Positions 26,185-35,436 of a stretch of 64,000 nucleotides of DNA are shown piece by piece. Origin of the DNA: Kitasatospora gansuensis (GTDB taxonomy: Bacteria; Actinomycetota; Actinomycetes; Streptomycetales; Streptomycetaceae); the NCBI RefSeq assembly GCF_014203705.1, contig NZ_JACHJR010000002.1, positions 1 through 64,000 of the forward strand. Reading direction: 5' to 3'. Within the stretch, counting starts at the first letter, position 1. Every line of letters starts with the position of its first letter. The translations under genes were made by a program, and so were the position numbers. The notes beneath the pieces were generated by a model. It was not told where the DNA came from. It saw only the letters and a program-made list of their open reading frames with translations, and ran no database searches.

Positions 26185-28080
26185 TCAGCTCACGTTGAAG
26201 TAGTAGTAGTACGTCTCGTGCGTCCGTCGGTCCCGGTCGGTCGGGTAGACGGAGAGGATGTGCTGCCCGCTGGTGTCCGGGGTCCAGGAGACCTGCGCCG
26301 TGCCGTCCGCCGCTGCGGCGACGGTGGTCTCGGCACCGAAGTCGAGGGCGTAGGTGTAGGACGCCGTGTTCTTCACCTTCGGAGCGAAGGTGAACACGCC
26401 GGTGACCCCTACCCCGCCGCCGGCGGCTCCGGATCCGGTGTCCTCCGGGTAGGTCTCGGAGGTGACGGTGGGACTGGTGTCCACGTAGGCGAACAGCCGG
26501 TTGGAGGAGCTGACCCAGCCGTTCGGGCTGTGGCTGCGCACCGTGATCATGCTGCCGCCCGCGCCTGCGAGGGCGAGCGTCACCGAGGCGGTGCCGTCCG
26601 CGGCGGCCGCCACGGTCTGCGGCGTGTCGTAGTTCACCTGCACGGTGTAGCTGTCCACTGCGGCCAGGCTCGCGTTGGGCGCCAGCTGCAGGGTGAAGGG
26701 CGTGTCCAGCAGCACCGGTGCCGGCAGGCCGGTCACCACGGGCATGGTGGTGGGGACGTGGAACCGGTAGCTGGTCGTGGGGGAGGGGTTGCCCGCCCGG
26801 TCGAGGCTGCGGACGAAGAGCGTGGCCGGGCCGGCGTCCGGCGGCGACAGCGTGACCTTCACCGCGCCACCGAGCTGGGGAGCCCGGACGCGGCCCGGCA
26901 GGGTGTACGGGTCGGTCCACTGCGGCAGCCCGTTCGGGCCGTCGGACCAGCCGTCGACGGGGAAGTCCTGGGTCCAGCTGTACTGGTAACCCTCCACGTC
27001 CGCGGTCGAGTTCGAGGTGAGCGTGAACTCGGCCGGGACCCCGCCGGGCCCAATCTGGCCCTCCGGGAAGTTCGCCGAGGTCACCACGGGTGCGGCGGTG
27101 GGCCGGGTGACGTCGACGTGGAAGGCGCAGGGCTTGGACCAGGCGGACAGCTCGGTGCCGTCGCCGCCCCGGACCTGCCAGGCGTACGTTCCGCCGTCGG
27201 CGAGCACGCCCGGCGGCACGCTCGCGGCCCTCCCGCGGTCCTTGGTCATGGTGTTGCTGGTGAACTCGGTGCGCTGCTCCGGGTGCCCGGCCGGCCAGAT
27301 GGCGTAGGTGCCCGTGAGGTACTCGTCGTTCGCGTCGGCGTCGTGCAGCATCGCCGTCAGTGGCGGCGTCAGGGTCCCCAGGTACGGGCGCGCCTTGTCC
27401 GCGCAGGTGTACTGCTGGCTGTAGAGGTCGGTGGGCGCGCCGGGCGCGGTGTTGGACGTGGCGTACATGAGCATGCGGGGGCTGAGCCGACGCCCCAGCG
27501 CGGTGTTCGCCTCGTCCGCGTCGGACAGCCGCAGCTCGAGGGAGAGGGTGTGGCCACCGGACGCGGCGGCGCTGGCGGCCGCGCTGTTCAGGTCCAGCCG
27601 CAGGTACGAGGCAGGGCCGCCGGCCGAAGTGGCCACGGTGCCCAGCAGCTTCTTCTCGGCGGGCGCCCGGCGCCAGGTGACCGGGGCGGTCGGCGTCGCG
27701 GTCTGCCAGACCTCGACGGTGCGCGGGACGTAGCTCGTGGCCGAGGTCTCACCGAACAGGAACCAGCCGGCCACCACGTGCTTCCCGGTGTCCTTGGCGG
27801 CGAAGCCCGCCAGGTCGAAGGAGGCGTAGATCCGCGACTTGTGGGCGGTGCCCTGCTCGTCGAGCCAGCTGCCCAGCGGCAGTTCGCCCGTCGGCTGCGG
27901 GTAACTCGTCGTCGGCGTGGTCGCGTCGGTGTACGCCAGCGAGACCTGCGGCACCTGCTGGATCGGCGGCGCAGCGGCAGCCGACGAGGCGGACAGCATC
28001 ACCCCCGCGAAGGCAACTGCGGCTGCAGTGACCAAAGTTGCAGGACGAATGCCCCGCCACCGCCCCATATGTCTTGCCAT
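26185..28080 (-). CDS. Secreted DNRLRE/Ig-like domain protein
   Basis: A 631-residue exported protein. Residues 1-38 are a signal peptide (ATLVTAAAVAFAGVMLSASSAAAAPP). A DNRLRE-type domain follows (about 40-215: RIYASFDLAGF, VEVWQTATP, SYLRLDLN), then several Ig/FN3-like modules (TYAWQVRGGDGTELSAW, FVRSLDRAGNPSPTTSYRF, TVAAAADGTASVTLALAG). The layout resembles the N-terminal two thirds of the protein at 56117-60058. Start is ATG (MARHM) 11 nt after GGAGGG. It probably binds or decorates the cell surface. It is not next to an RHS toxin. Confidence 0.8.
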   Translation of the reverse strand: MARHMGRWRGIRPATLVTAAAVAFAGVMLSASSAAAAPPIQQVPQVSLAYTDATTPTTSYPQPTGELPLGSWLDEQGTAHKSRIYASFDLAGFAAKDTGKHVVAGWFLFGETSATSYVPRTVEVWQTATPTAPVTWRRAPAEKKLLGTVATSAGGPASYLRLDLNSAAASAAASGGHTLSLELRLSDADEANTALGRRLSPRMLMYATSNTAPGAPTDLYSQQYTCADKARPYLGTLTPPLTAMLHDADANDEYLTGTYAIWPAGHPEQRTEFTSNTMTKDRGRAASVPPGVLADGGTYAWQVRGGDGTELSAWSKPCAFHVDVTRPTAAPVVTSANFPEGQIGPGGVPAEFTLTSNSTADVEGYQYSWTQDFPVDGWSDGPNGLPQWTDPYTLPGRVRAPQLGGAVKVTLSPPDAGPATLFVRSLDRAGNPSPTTSYRFHVPTTMPVVTGLPAPVLLDTPFTLQLAPNASLAAVDSYTVQVNYDTPQTVAAAADGTASVTLALAGAGGSMITVRSHSPNGWVSSSNRLFAYVDTSPTVTSETYPEDTGSGAAGGGVGVTGVFTFAPKVKNTASYTYALDFGAETTVAAAADGTAQVSWTPDTSGQHILSVYPTDRDRRTHETYYYYFNVS

Positions 28081-28392
28081 GGTTGGAAAACCCTCCCCGG
28101 CGCCCCGAAGGGCGATGTCGTTTGGCGGGCACTCTAGTGTCAAGATCCGACAGGCGCGAAGGAGTTGTGGCGTCCCCCGGAGACGTGTTGCACCGGTGCT
28201 CATGCCGGTGCAGCCGCTGCGGCGGCCGCCGGGTCACGGCCGTCTGGGTGAAGCCGGTGGACCTGCCCGATTGCCCGCTGCCCTGGGCACCGCTGCGCGG
28301 CGCGGTGCGGCTGACGGAGCGCCAACTCCTCTTCCTCGTACGGGTAGTAGACGGGCTGGGGCGGGAATAGCCCAGGTACTCATGTCCGCAGA

Positions 28393-28632
28393 GTGAGCAA
28401 TCCTGGGGGAGTTATGACGGGTGACCGTCACGATGCGGCCGGCCCGGCTCGCCGCACCTGGCGCCAGAAGATGACGGCCTGGTTGGCCGCTTGGTACAGC
28501 CGCCATCCGGGAACGGTCGTCATAGGCGGCTTTCTGCTGCTGGTGGCGGCGGTGTTCTTTCTGATCGGCCAAGGCAACAACGGCCCTGCTGAGCCGTGCC
28601 CGCCCAGCAAGGTCTGCAATTTCGTTCGCTGA
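28393..28632 (+). CDS. Small single-span membrane protein
   Basis: A 79-residue protein with one membrane span (TVVIGGFLLLVAAVFFLIG) after a basic N-terminus and a short tail with two cysteines (PCPPSKVCNF). GTG 28393 and ATG 28414 (after GGGGGAG, but very close) are both possible starts. A strong hairpin terminator follows at 28663. Function unknown. Confidence 0.5.
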   Translation: MSNPGGVMTGDRHDAAGPARRTWRQKMTAWLAAWYSRHPGTVVIGGFLLLVAAVFFLIGQGNNGPAEPCPPSKVCNFVR

Positions 28633-28662
28633 GCCTGCCGAACCGGCCACCTGGCGCTGGAC

Positions 28663-28705
28663 ACCTTGATGACCGCCCCGGTACGCCCGGGGCGGCCATC
28701 AAGGT
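28663..28705. terminator. Bidirectional hairpin terminator
   Basis: ACCTTGATG-ACCGCCCCGG, loop TACG, CCGGGGCGGC-CATCAAGGT: a stem of about 19 pairs with one mismatch. It stands between the convergent genes at 28393 (plus) and 28699 (minus). Confidence 0.75.
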
Positions 28706-29040
28706 GGGAGCGGGTCAGGCAGTCCGACGGCGGTGAGTTCGTGGAAGCCGACGGGTTCGGCTCGGCGGTTGGCCAGCGGGTACCAGACCTTCCCGTTCGG
28801 CCCGTACCGCTGGAGGTCCTCCAGGCCGGCGGCGGCCGGGACGGCCTGGAGCATCTTGGCGACGTGCCGCTCCTGGGCGTGCGTCCGCAGCCCGCCGACG
28901 CGGTTGTCGAAGCCGGTCCGGCCGGTGCCGGTGAGCACGAACAGCAGCCGCGGGAACCGCACGTACCGGCGCTCCCACAGCGGCACCCGGCCGCCCTGTT
29001 CGGCCTCGATGGTGCCCGCGCGCATCCCGGCGGTGAGCAT
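28699..29040 (-). pseudogene. C-terminal remnant of a replication-relaxation family protein
   Basis: This 113-codon frame reads ERRYVRFPRLLFVLTGTGRT, MLQAVPAAAGLEDLQRYGPN and GKVWYPLANR. It aligns with the end of the replication-relaxation protein at 60867-61729 (FPALLVVLTGT, RLEDLIEHGPAAPVWYPLSN). The family is typical of Streptomyces linear plasmids and mobile elements. Its N-terminal winged-helix half is missing; the break falls at 29040, exactly where the plus-strand Nudix frame begins. Confidence 0.6.
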
Positions 29041-29458
29041 CTTCGGTGACCAGCACTCGCTGCCCGGCGGCCTGGTTCACCCCGGCGAGGACACCGCCAC
29101 CGCGCTCGCCCGGGAGCTGCGGGAGGAGCTCGGCCTGGACACCGCCGCCCTGCCCGACCCACCGCGGCTGCGCCGGGTCCAGGACCAGCTCACCACCCGG
29201 CCCGGCCGCGACGGCGTCTTCCACCGCCTGCACCTGGTCCACGTGCTGCGCGTCCCGCTGACCGTCCGTCAGGACCTCGCGTCCGTCGAGATCGACGCCG
29301 AGGACCGGACCGAGGTGGCGTGGACCGACGTGGTCCGCGCGGCCGGCCTGCACCTGTACCCGGACGTCGGCCAGGCGCTCGCGACGTCGAGCGGCCCGGA
29401 CGCGGACGCTGCGGTGTTGCTGCCGCCGATGACGGACCTCACCTGCCGCTGGCGGTGA
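29041..29458 (+). pseudogene. Nudix hydrolase lacking its N-terminus
   Basis: The frame opens at HSLPGGLVHPGE and has a perfect Nudix box, GLVHPGEDTATALARELREE followed by LGL (G-x5-E-x7-R-E-x2-E-E-x-G). Then come HRLHLVHVLRVPL and WTDVVRAAGL, the usual end. The first beta strands of the fold, about 40 residues, are absent and replaced by the replication-relaxation relic on the other strand. As it stands it has no plausible start and is probably inactive. Confidence 0.65.
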
Positions 29459-29532
29459 CGGCGACCAAGTACCGGCCCCGCCGGCGGGGCCGGGTTGGCG
29501 GGCCCTGGCTGTCCGTCCGTCGGGATGGTGGG

Positions 29533-30111
29533 TCAGATCACGGGGAGGCGGTCCACCAGCAGTTCCACTCTCCGCTCGGCTTCGGCCGGGGGGAGCCGTC
29601 CGGCCCGGGTGAGGGTGGCCACGCCGTGCAGGGCGGCCCAGAACACCTCGGTGAACAGCCCCGGGTGGACGTCGTCGCCGGCGACGACGGCGAGGGTTTC
29701 CAGCAGGGCGGCGAAGGCGTCCTTGAGCGGTTCCGGGGTGTCCTGGGCGGCGAAGGCCAGGCCGCCGTCGAGCTGGAACATGGCGTCGTAGACCGCCGGG
29801 TTGCGTTCGGCGAAGTCGAGGTAGCTGCGGGCGAGGGCGGTGACCTCGGCGCGGGGGCCGTCCGCGGCGGAGGTCGCCGCCCGCAGCGCCGCGGCCATCT
29901 CGGTGGCGCCTTCCAGGGCGACGGCGCCGATGATCTCGCGCTTGCCGCGGAAGTGGCTGTAGAGGACGGGCTGGCTGTATTCGATGCGCTCGGCGAGGCG
30001 GCGGGTGGTGACCGCGTCCCAGCCCTGCTGCTCGGCGAGTTCGCGGGCCGTCGCCACGATGAGGCGCTCGCGGGCCGCCCGTTCGCGTTCCTTGCGTTCC
30101 TGTACCGACAT
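29533..30111 (-). CDS. TetR-family repressor
   Basis: A 192-residue TetR protein. The N-terminal helices read RERLIVATARELAEQQGWDA, with the helix-turn-helix VTTRRLAERIEYSQPVLYSHFRGKREII. The C-terminal part, with LDGGLAFAAQDTPEPLKDAF and TEVFWAALHGVATL, is of the TetR_C type seen beside DUF1772 genes. ATG at 30111 (MSVQERKERERAA). It is divergent from the DUF1772 gene and two identical-core palindromes lie between them, so it almost surely represses both genes. Confidence 0.9.
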   Translation of the reverse strand: MSVQERKERERAARERLIVATARELAEQQGWDAVTTRRLAERIEYSQPVLYSHFRGKREIIGAVALEGATEMAAALRAATSAADGPRAEVTALARSYLDFAERNPAVYDAMFQLDGGLAFAAQDTPEPLKDAFAALLETLAVVAGDDVHPGLFTEVFWAALHGVATLTRAGRLPPAEAERRVELLVDRLPVI

Positions 30112-30121
30112 GACCGAAATT

Positions 30122-30185
30122 CTAGCACTGCTAGACAAGTGAGCGGCAGTAGTACTAGCGTTGCCTCATCACCTAGCAGCGCTAG
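30122..30185. promoter_or_regulatory. Two TetR operators CTAGC-N3-GCTAG
   Basis: CTAGCACTGCTAG at 30122-30134 and CTAGCAGCGCTAG at 30173-30185 are perfect CTAGC-N3-GCTAG palindromes with centres 51 bases apart. A half site CTAGC lies at 30155. They flank the divergent promoters of the TetR gene and the DUF1772 gene. Confidence 0.85.
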
Positions 30186-30203
30186 ATTCCTGGAGGGGTC
30201 ACC

Positions 30204-30650
30204 ATGCTCGACACACTCAAGGTCGTCACCGTCGTGGTCGTCGGAGTGATGGTGGGGGTGGAGTTCTCCGTCGCCTTCATCGTCAACCGGATCCTCGGCG
30301 CACTGCCCGAAGACAGCTACCAGCTCGGCCGCGCCCACGGCGGCCGGATGCTCGGCACCCTGATGCCCTTCTGGTACTTCACCTCCCTCGCACTCAGCGC
30401 CGCATGGGCCATAGCCGGATGGCACCACCCGGGCGCCGGCCTCGTCGTCACCGCCGCCGCACTGCTGGTCCTCAGCGTCCTGATGTCCGTCCTGCTGCTC
30501 GTCCCGATCAACAACCGCAGCAAGACGTGGACCCCCGAGAACCGCCCCGCCAACTGGCGGGAGCAGAGCGACCGCTGGGACCGCTTCCACTACGGCCGCG
30601 TCGCCGTCATCATCGCCGCCTTCACCCTGCTCGCCACCGCCCTCGCCTGA
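30204..30650 (+). CDS. DUF1772 membrane protein
   Basis: A 148-residue protein with four membrane spans matching DUF1772, whose fungal and actinomycete relatives include anthrone oxygenase-like proteins. It has GVMVGVEFSVAFIVNRIL, MPFWYFTSLALSAAWAIAG, LLLVPINNRSKTW and WDRFHYGRVAVIIAAFTLLA. N-N-R and W-x-x-x-H are typical family positions. Controlled by the divergent TetR through the CTAGC operators. Substrate unknown. Confidence 0.88.
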   Translation: MLDTLKVVTVVVVGVMVGVEFSVAFIVNRILGALPEDSYQLGRAHGGRMLGTLMPFWYFTSLALSAAWAIAGWHHPGAGLVVTAAALLVLSVLMSVLLLVPINNRSKTWTPENRPANWREQSDRWDRFHYGRVAVIIAAFTLLATALA

Positions 30651-30832
30651 ACCCGCGACCCCAGAGCGCACACGCGGCGTCACATCTGATCGACGTCTCG
30701 GTGCGATCCCGGACCGCACCGCCGTCTCGGCGGGCCACCACGACCGGACCCCAGGGACAACCTCCCGTGCAGCGGGACGACGTGCTGCACGACGGGGACG
30801 GCATGCGCTGCACAGCAGGACGTCCTCTCCGG

Positions 30833-30915
30833 GCCCCCGCAGCTGCGCCACGTCCAGGATCAGCTCACCACCCAGCCCCGCCGCCCGGTGTCTTCCAGCG
30901 CCTCCACCTGGACAG
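30833..30915 (+). pseudogene. Short Nudix-gene fragment
   Basis: GCAGCTGCGCCACGTCCAGG and the next 60 bases repeat the middle of the Nudix gene at 29158-29240 (QLRHVQDQLTTQ, then a shifted VFQRLHLD). No start or Nudix box is present. It is a scrap of a second copy. The rest of 30651-31007 holds no other gene. Confidence 0.45.
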
Positions 30916-31007
30916 TGGTCGTAGTCGGCCCGGCTCCAGCCTCGGATACCGTGTTCTCTACGGGTGCCATAACGGATGTGACGCCCCCACCGGAGGTAAG
31001 TCAGCGT

Positions 31008-31397
31008 ATGAGTTCAAAGCGCAGCAAGAATCCAGCCCTGCCCGTACTTGACGACGCATTCCGACTCGCGTCGGTCAAGGACGCCGAAGAGTCCACCCGT
31101 GACTTGGCAGCGCGGCTGGCCACCACCGAGCTGCGCCGCGTTTCCCACCCGGGCCGGGTCACCTGGGAGCCCACCGACCAGGCCGAGCCCGTACCGGTGC
31201 CGCCGACCGTGGTCGACGGTGACGGGGACCTGTGGCTGCGGGACCGGGGCACTGGCACCTGGACCATGCCCGAGTTCAACCCGGAGGAGTTCCCGGCCCG
31301 CTGTGGCGAGGTTCTGACGTGGAACGAGCTTGCCTGCGAGTACGGTCCGCTGACCGCACTGGCCGACGACCGCCGCATCGGCGGCGGCCGGCGCTGA
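31008..31397 (+). CDS. Hypothetical protein, 129 aa
   Basis: The protein starts MSSKRSKNPALPVLDDAFRL and carries RVTWEPTDQAEPVPVPPTVV, DGDLWLRDRGTGTWTMPEFN and FNPEEFPARCGEVLTWNELA. I do not recognise the family; the middle (DGDxWxRDxxG-TW) resembles short beta-domain proteins paired with toxins. GGAGG stands 12 nt upstream. No partner toxin gene is visible. Confidence 0.55.
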   Translation: MSSKRSKNPALPVLDDAFRLASVKDAEESTRDLAARLATTELRRVSHPGRVTWEPTDQAEPVPVPPTVVDGDGDLWLRDRGTGTWTMPEFNPEEFPARCGEVLTWNELACEYGPLTALADDRRIGGGRR

Positions 31398-31676
31398 CCG
31401 CGCAGCCCTCTGGACCACGCTCCTGAAGCGCCCGGTGCGGCCGGCTGGGAGCTCCAGCCGCCGAGCTCGACGAGGGCGGCGAGCAGGTGCTCGGTGATGG
31501 TCGACGTCTTCTTCCCCGGTTCCCGGTTCGGCGGCCGCGGTGCCTGGTCGCGAGGCCGCACGCGGTGCCGCGACCACATGTCGCGGCACCGCGACCACGA
31601 GCCGACCCGGCAAAGGTCACGGCCCGGCTCCCGGATAGCGATCCGGCCCGCCACTCGGGCTGTGAGACCGGGGATC

Positions 31677-31892
31677 ATGACCGACCGTCGCAGCCTCTCG
31701 CTGCCCGCCTTCTCCGAGCCCGCGACCGACGCTTCTGCGCCCGCCCAGGTGGGCGGCCGCCGACTGCTGCCGGTGGAGCAGGGCGCGGACTTCCGCCGGC
31801 CGCCCGGCGCGACCGCGGCCGCGCCCGCTCCGGCCCGGCGCCCACTCACGGCCGGTGGCCTGACCTTCTCCGACCCGGACCGGCAGATCTGA
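31677..31892 (+). CDS. Short hypothetical protein, 71 aa
   Basis: A frame from ATG reading MTDRRSLSLPAFSEPATDAS and ending GLTFSDPDRQI. Composition is Ala/Pro-rich and disordered. There is a GGGG 3 nt before the ATG only. It may be a real small protein or chance. Confidence 0.3.
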   Translation: MTDRRSLSLPAFSEPATDASAPAQVGGRRLLPVEQGADFRRPPGATAAAPAPARRPLTAGGLTFSDPDRQI

Positions 31893-31989
31893 CCGCCGCC
31901 GGTCTGCACATCTCCGACCTGCGGCGGTTTCATCAATGAGCCCTCATTTGAGGGCCCAAAAGCAGAAGCCGTCGCGTGCAGCCGGTGTT

Positions 31990-32353
31990 CTACCAGCCAT
32001 CCATCGCCCGGACGCCGCCGCTGATCGCGTAGCGGCGGCAGGCCAGCAGCTCTTCGGTGGTGACGCCGATGTCGTTGGCGAGGCGGGCGAGACCGTCGGT
32101 GGTCGAAGACGTAGGCCGGGACGACCTCGAGGGCGAGCAGGCCAAGCTACTCGGCGCAGGAATCCGCATCCACGTCGCGCTGCTGGAGACGCTGCGCACC
32201 AAGTGGGTCTCCCTCCTCGCCCTGCCCGGCGACCAGCGGCCGGAGCAGCGGCTCCACCGACAGCTCGGCTACCGGTACGCCGGGCCGTACCAGGCCCGCA
32301 CCGACGGGCCGGTACTCGACCTCCTTCTGCTGCGCACCGGCGCCGGCATCTGA
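31990..32353. pseudogene. Two overlapping gene scraps
   Basis: On the minus strand 31990-32110 ends a frame reading GLARLANDIGVTTEELLACR and closing AMDGW. On the plus strand about 32105-32353 reads RIHVALLETLRTKWVSLLAL then LGYRYAGPYQARTDGPVLDL. Both look like ends of genes without starts. No family is recognised for either. Confidence 0.3.
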
Positions 32354-32472
32354 CGCCGAACGTGCCTGACAGGGTGGAGATATGAGTAAGCCACGTACGG
32401 ATTGTCCGCCGTGCCTTACACCCTCGATCCGACCCCGGACAACGCGGGCGCCCACGAAACCGGAGCGACGCG

Positions 32473-32588
32473 ATGAGCCCCGCCGTCGAGTTCGTCGGCG
32501 CCCGGCACCTGGACCTGGCCAAGGACGGTGGCGACGAGCGGGTGGGCGGCCGGTACCTCGTACGGGCTGCGCCGGCCGCCGCCCGGCT
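32473..32588 (+). pseudogene. N-terminal scrap
   Basis: ATG opens MSPAVEFVGARHLDLAKDGG and VGGRYLVRAAPAAARLYAKP, which looks like the start of a gene, but it runs straight into the 3' end of the convergent gene at 32589. A 5' gene fragment cut by rearrangement. Confidence 0.3.
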
Positions 32589-33770
32589 CTACGCCAAGCC
32601 GCCCGGCGGCGTCACGTCGAGGATGCGCCCCCGTACCGCGGTGTCCGACGAGTCACCGTCGGCCCCGCCGCGGTCTGCCCAGACGAGGAAGGCCTTCTCG
32701 CCCTCCGCCGGGTCGAAGACCGACCCGGCGGTGAGGTGGAAGCGGTCCTCGGCCGACCCGTTGTCGACCTCGATCTCGGGGCCGACGGAGCCTACGTCGG
32801 CAGCGAAGACCTTGGCCCGGACGGTTGGAACGGTGCTGAAGGTCTCGGCGCTCTTCTGCACCCAGGAGAGGAGGAAGCGCCCGTTCGGCAGCGGTGCCAG
32901 CGCCGGGGCGGCGGAGTTGATCCCGTCCGCGCTGGTGGCGGAGAAGACGGCCGACCTCGTGCCGTCGGCCTTGAACACCGACGCCTCCACCAGACTCGCG
33001 TCCACGCCGAGGTCGGTCGGCCCGAAGCCCCTGACGTGGGCGATGACGAAGCGTCCGTCGTCGAGCACGGTCATCGCCCGGTCACCCCGGAAGCCGGAGA
33101 GGCCGGGAACGGTCTCGCCGGTCTTCGGCGAACCCTCGAAGTCGAGGATGCGGAAGGTGAGCGCCCCTCCGCCGGGAGCGGAGGGATCGCTGCGCCACGC
33201 GACCACGAAGTCCCCGGAGATCCGGGTCGTGATCGGGCTGTGGTGGAAGCCCTCGGTGACGTTGACCGTGAACTCGCTGCCCTTCTTCGCACCGTCCGGG
33301 CCGAACCGCTGGGCGCGGATGCGCTGATCGGACCGCGCGTCCGCCCAGGCGACCAGGCACCCTCCGTCGATCGTGCTGGTGACACTCGGCCGGCGCTCCG
33401 GGTCGGCGTCGGAGGTGCTGACCTGGATCTCGGGACCGGCCTTGCGCCCTTCGAGGTCGAACCGCTGCATCTTCACCCGGGGCTGCGGGCCCGGTGGGTT
33501 GATGGCGCGCTCGAGCCAGACCACGACCGGGCCGGACCCGGTGCCGGTGGCCGCCGGGAACCCGCGATCGGTGTTGCCGGGATCCGACCCGGGGCCGTTG
33601 ACGACGAACTCGTCGCGGAAGCGCGTCCCGTCCGCCTGGAACAGCTGGCCCTTGATGTCGAAGGCACCGGCGTCCTCCCAGACCACCAGGTAGTGGCTGT
33701 TGAGGAAACCGGCAACGGCGGGCTGCCGCTGGATACTCGCCGTCGTCGTGTTGATCAGGATCTCGCCCAC
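32589..33770 (-). CDS. Beta-repeat protein (VVW-DxxG-FxxDGT repeats)
   Basis: A 393-residue protein built of about seven repeats of some 50 residues. Each has a hydrophobic VVWEDA/VVWLERA/LVAWADA strand, then a basic turn and an F-x-x-D-G-T/A-K step (LFQADGTRF, RFGPDGAKK, VFKADGTRS). This matches beta-propeller-like repeat proteins seen next to large secreted adhesins. No signal peptide or membrane span, so it would be exported by another route or stays inside. The ATG (MGEILINTTTASIQ) follows GAGGTGC. Function unknown. Confidence 0.75.
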   Translation of the reverse strand: MGEILINTTTASIQRQPAVAGFLNSHYLVVWEDAGAFDIKGQLFQADGTRFRDEFVVNGPGSDPGNTDRGFPAATGTGSGPVVVWLERAINPPGPQPRVKMQRFDLEGRKAGPEIQVSTSDADPERRPSVTSTIDGGCLVAWADARSDQRIRAQRFGPDGAKKGSEFTVNVTEGFHHSPITTRISGDFVVAWRSDPSAPGGGALTFRILDFEGSPKTGETVPGLSGFRGDRAMTVLDDGRFVIAHVRGFGPTDLGVDASLVEASVFKADGTRSAVFSATSADGINSAAPALAPLPNGRFLLSWVQKSAETFSTVPTVRAKVFAADVGSVGPEIEVDNGSAEDRFHLTAGSVFDPAEGEKAFLVWADRGGADGDSSDTAVRGRILDVTPPGGLA

Positions 33771-34770
33771 GGAGCACCTCTCGGTCGACTCTGACTCCCG
33801 GTCAGGTTCGCATACGGACCCAGTCGGGCCAGGTCAACGACCCGCGCGGGGCCCGGATCCCATCCGTCCGTCGCGCGAACGTGGTGCCGGCCGAGCCCGT
33901 GCCGGCACGAAGGGCGCAGCGGAGCGACGCCGACCCCGCGAACGGGCGAACGGGCTCAGCGCTCCTGGTACGAGCCCATCGCCTCGTTCACCCGGGCGGA
34001 GAAGGAGAGCGGACCGATCGCGTCGGCCCAGGCCGTTGTCTTCGGAGTGAGCCCCATGTTCGACGCGACAGGCCGCGCGAAAGGGTCCGGGACACGGCGG
34101 CAGTGCCGCCATGGCGGTACTGCCGCCGGCCTTCGCGACGCGCCGGCGGGCTCAACGCCTGGTGGTCCCACGTCGAGGCGGCGCAGTACGCACCGTCGCG
34201 GCCGGCAGTGACGTGGCGGCGCCAGGACTCGGTGGTGATGCCGTCCGGGGCCGGGCCGGCCGCCAGTTCGGCGGCCGGGACGCCGGGGCGGACCCGGACC
34301 TCGGCGACCTCCGCCGCGACGCACCACCCCCGACCACCCCGACACCTCCCCCTTCCCCGCCACCGCTCCCGCCCGCTCCCGCCCACGCCCACTGTCGCGG
34401 CGCAGCCGCACGGGGAGTTGATGATGCCGCACGGCACATGATCAAATACACCCGGTTGCTCCACCTCCGCGGGTGCTTCGGCGGCCTGGCGCAGCACCGG
34501 GGGAGACGGGGAAGCCGAGGACCGCGCGCGTCCGGCTGCCGTGGCCGGCCTCGGACATGGTGCTGAGTGGGTCACTGCCGTTGCGGCCGAGTGACGGGAT
34601 CACGGGGGAGAGCGTCAACGCCCGTGCACGCCCACGGCGCGGTCGGAGCCGAGCCGGCACCACAACGACCAGGAACCGGACCGACCCGCGTTCCCCTGTC
34701 GACTGCCGTCCCTCTCGGGCGAGTCGGGCGAGCCGCCCGTGCCCAGTCCATTGTTGTCTGAAAGGTTGTC
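33771..34770. other. Gene-poor kilobase
   Basis: No complete gene is supported here. One short minus-strand frame at 33956-34057 reads MGLTPKTTAWADAIGPLSFS with a tail ending SYQER. It is protein-like but has no ribosome site and may be a gene tail. The final 100 bases hold the leader of the lectin gene at 34771. Confidence 0.4.
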
Positions 34771-35280
34771 ATGAAGAACACCGTGCGTCGCACAGCGGCG
34801 GTCGCCGCAGTCACCCTGGCCCTCACCCTGGCGAACACCGGGTCCTCGCAGGCCGTCTCCGGCACTCAAGACTTCATCGTGTACGGCGCAACTCCCAAGT
34901 GCGCCACGCCCTACGGCAACGGAACGGCGAACGGCACGACGCTGACGCTCTGGGACTGCACCGGCTCCAGCGTCCAGAAGTTCCAGTTCTCCAGCTCGGG
35001 CGAGGTCAAGCACGTCCAGAGCGGCAGGTGCATCACTCCTCGGGGCAACAGCTACTCCAACGGCACTGTCCTGACCCTTTGGGACTGCACCGGCGCCAGC
35101 GTCCAGAAGTGGAACGTCGGCAGCCACTACGACCGGGGTAACAACCGGACGACCCCGCTGTTCAACTCGGGCCAGTGCATCACCAACGAGGGCAACAGCT
35201 TCGCGAACGGCACCCAGATGACCCTGTGGACCTGCAACTCGTCCTGGCCCGCTGTCCAGGACTGGGCCGTCTGGCTGTAG
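34771..35280 (+). CDS. Secreted ricin-type beta-trefoil lectin
   Basis: A 169-residue exported protein. Signal peptide at residues 1-28 (TAAVAAVTLALTLANTGSSQA). The mature part is one beta-trefoil of three repeats, each with a cysteine-led G/N strand and a LTLWDCTGSSVQKF, LTLWDCTGASVQKW or MTLWTCNSSWPAVQDW end, the QxW motif of ricin B lectins. GAAAGG stands 5 nt before the ATG. It probably binds galactose-type sugars outside the cell. Stand-alone, without a catalytic domain. Confidence 0.9.
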   Translation: MKNTVRRTAAVAAVTLALTLANTGSSQAVSGTQDFIVYGATPKCATPYGNGTANGTTLTLWDCTGSSVQKFQFSSSGEVKHVQSGRCITPRGNSYSNGTVLTLWDCTGASVQKWNVGSHYDRGNNRTTPLFNSGQCITNEGNSFANGTQMTLWTCNSSWPAVQDWAVWL

Positions 35281-35436
35281 CACCACCGGCCAACTGGGCC
35301 CTACGGCGAGCAACCGGACGCAGCAGCGACCTGCCGCCCGAGACGTACGACAGATGAAGGCCGAAGCGGCTGCACCATGCTGCGCAGGGACGAAGTTGCG
35401 GGCCGCCTCGCCGTGGCCACAGGCGTTGATTGGCTC

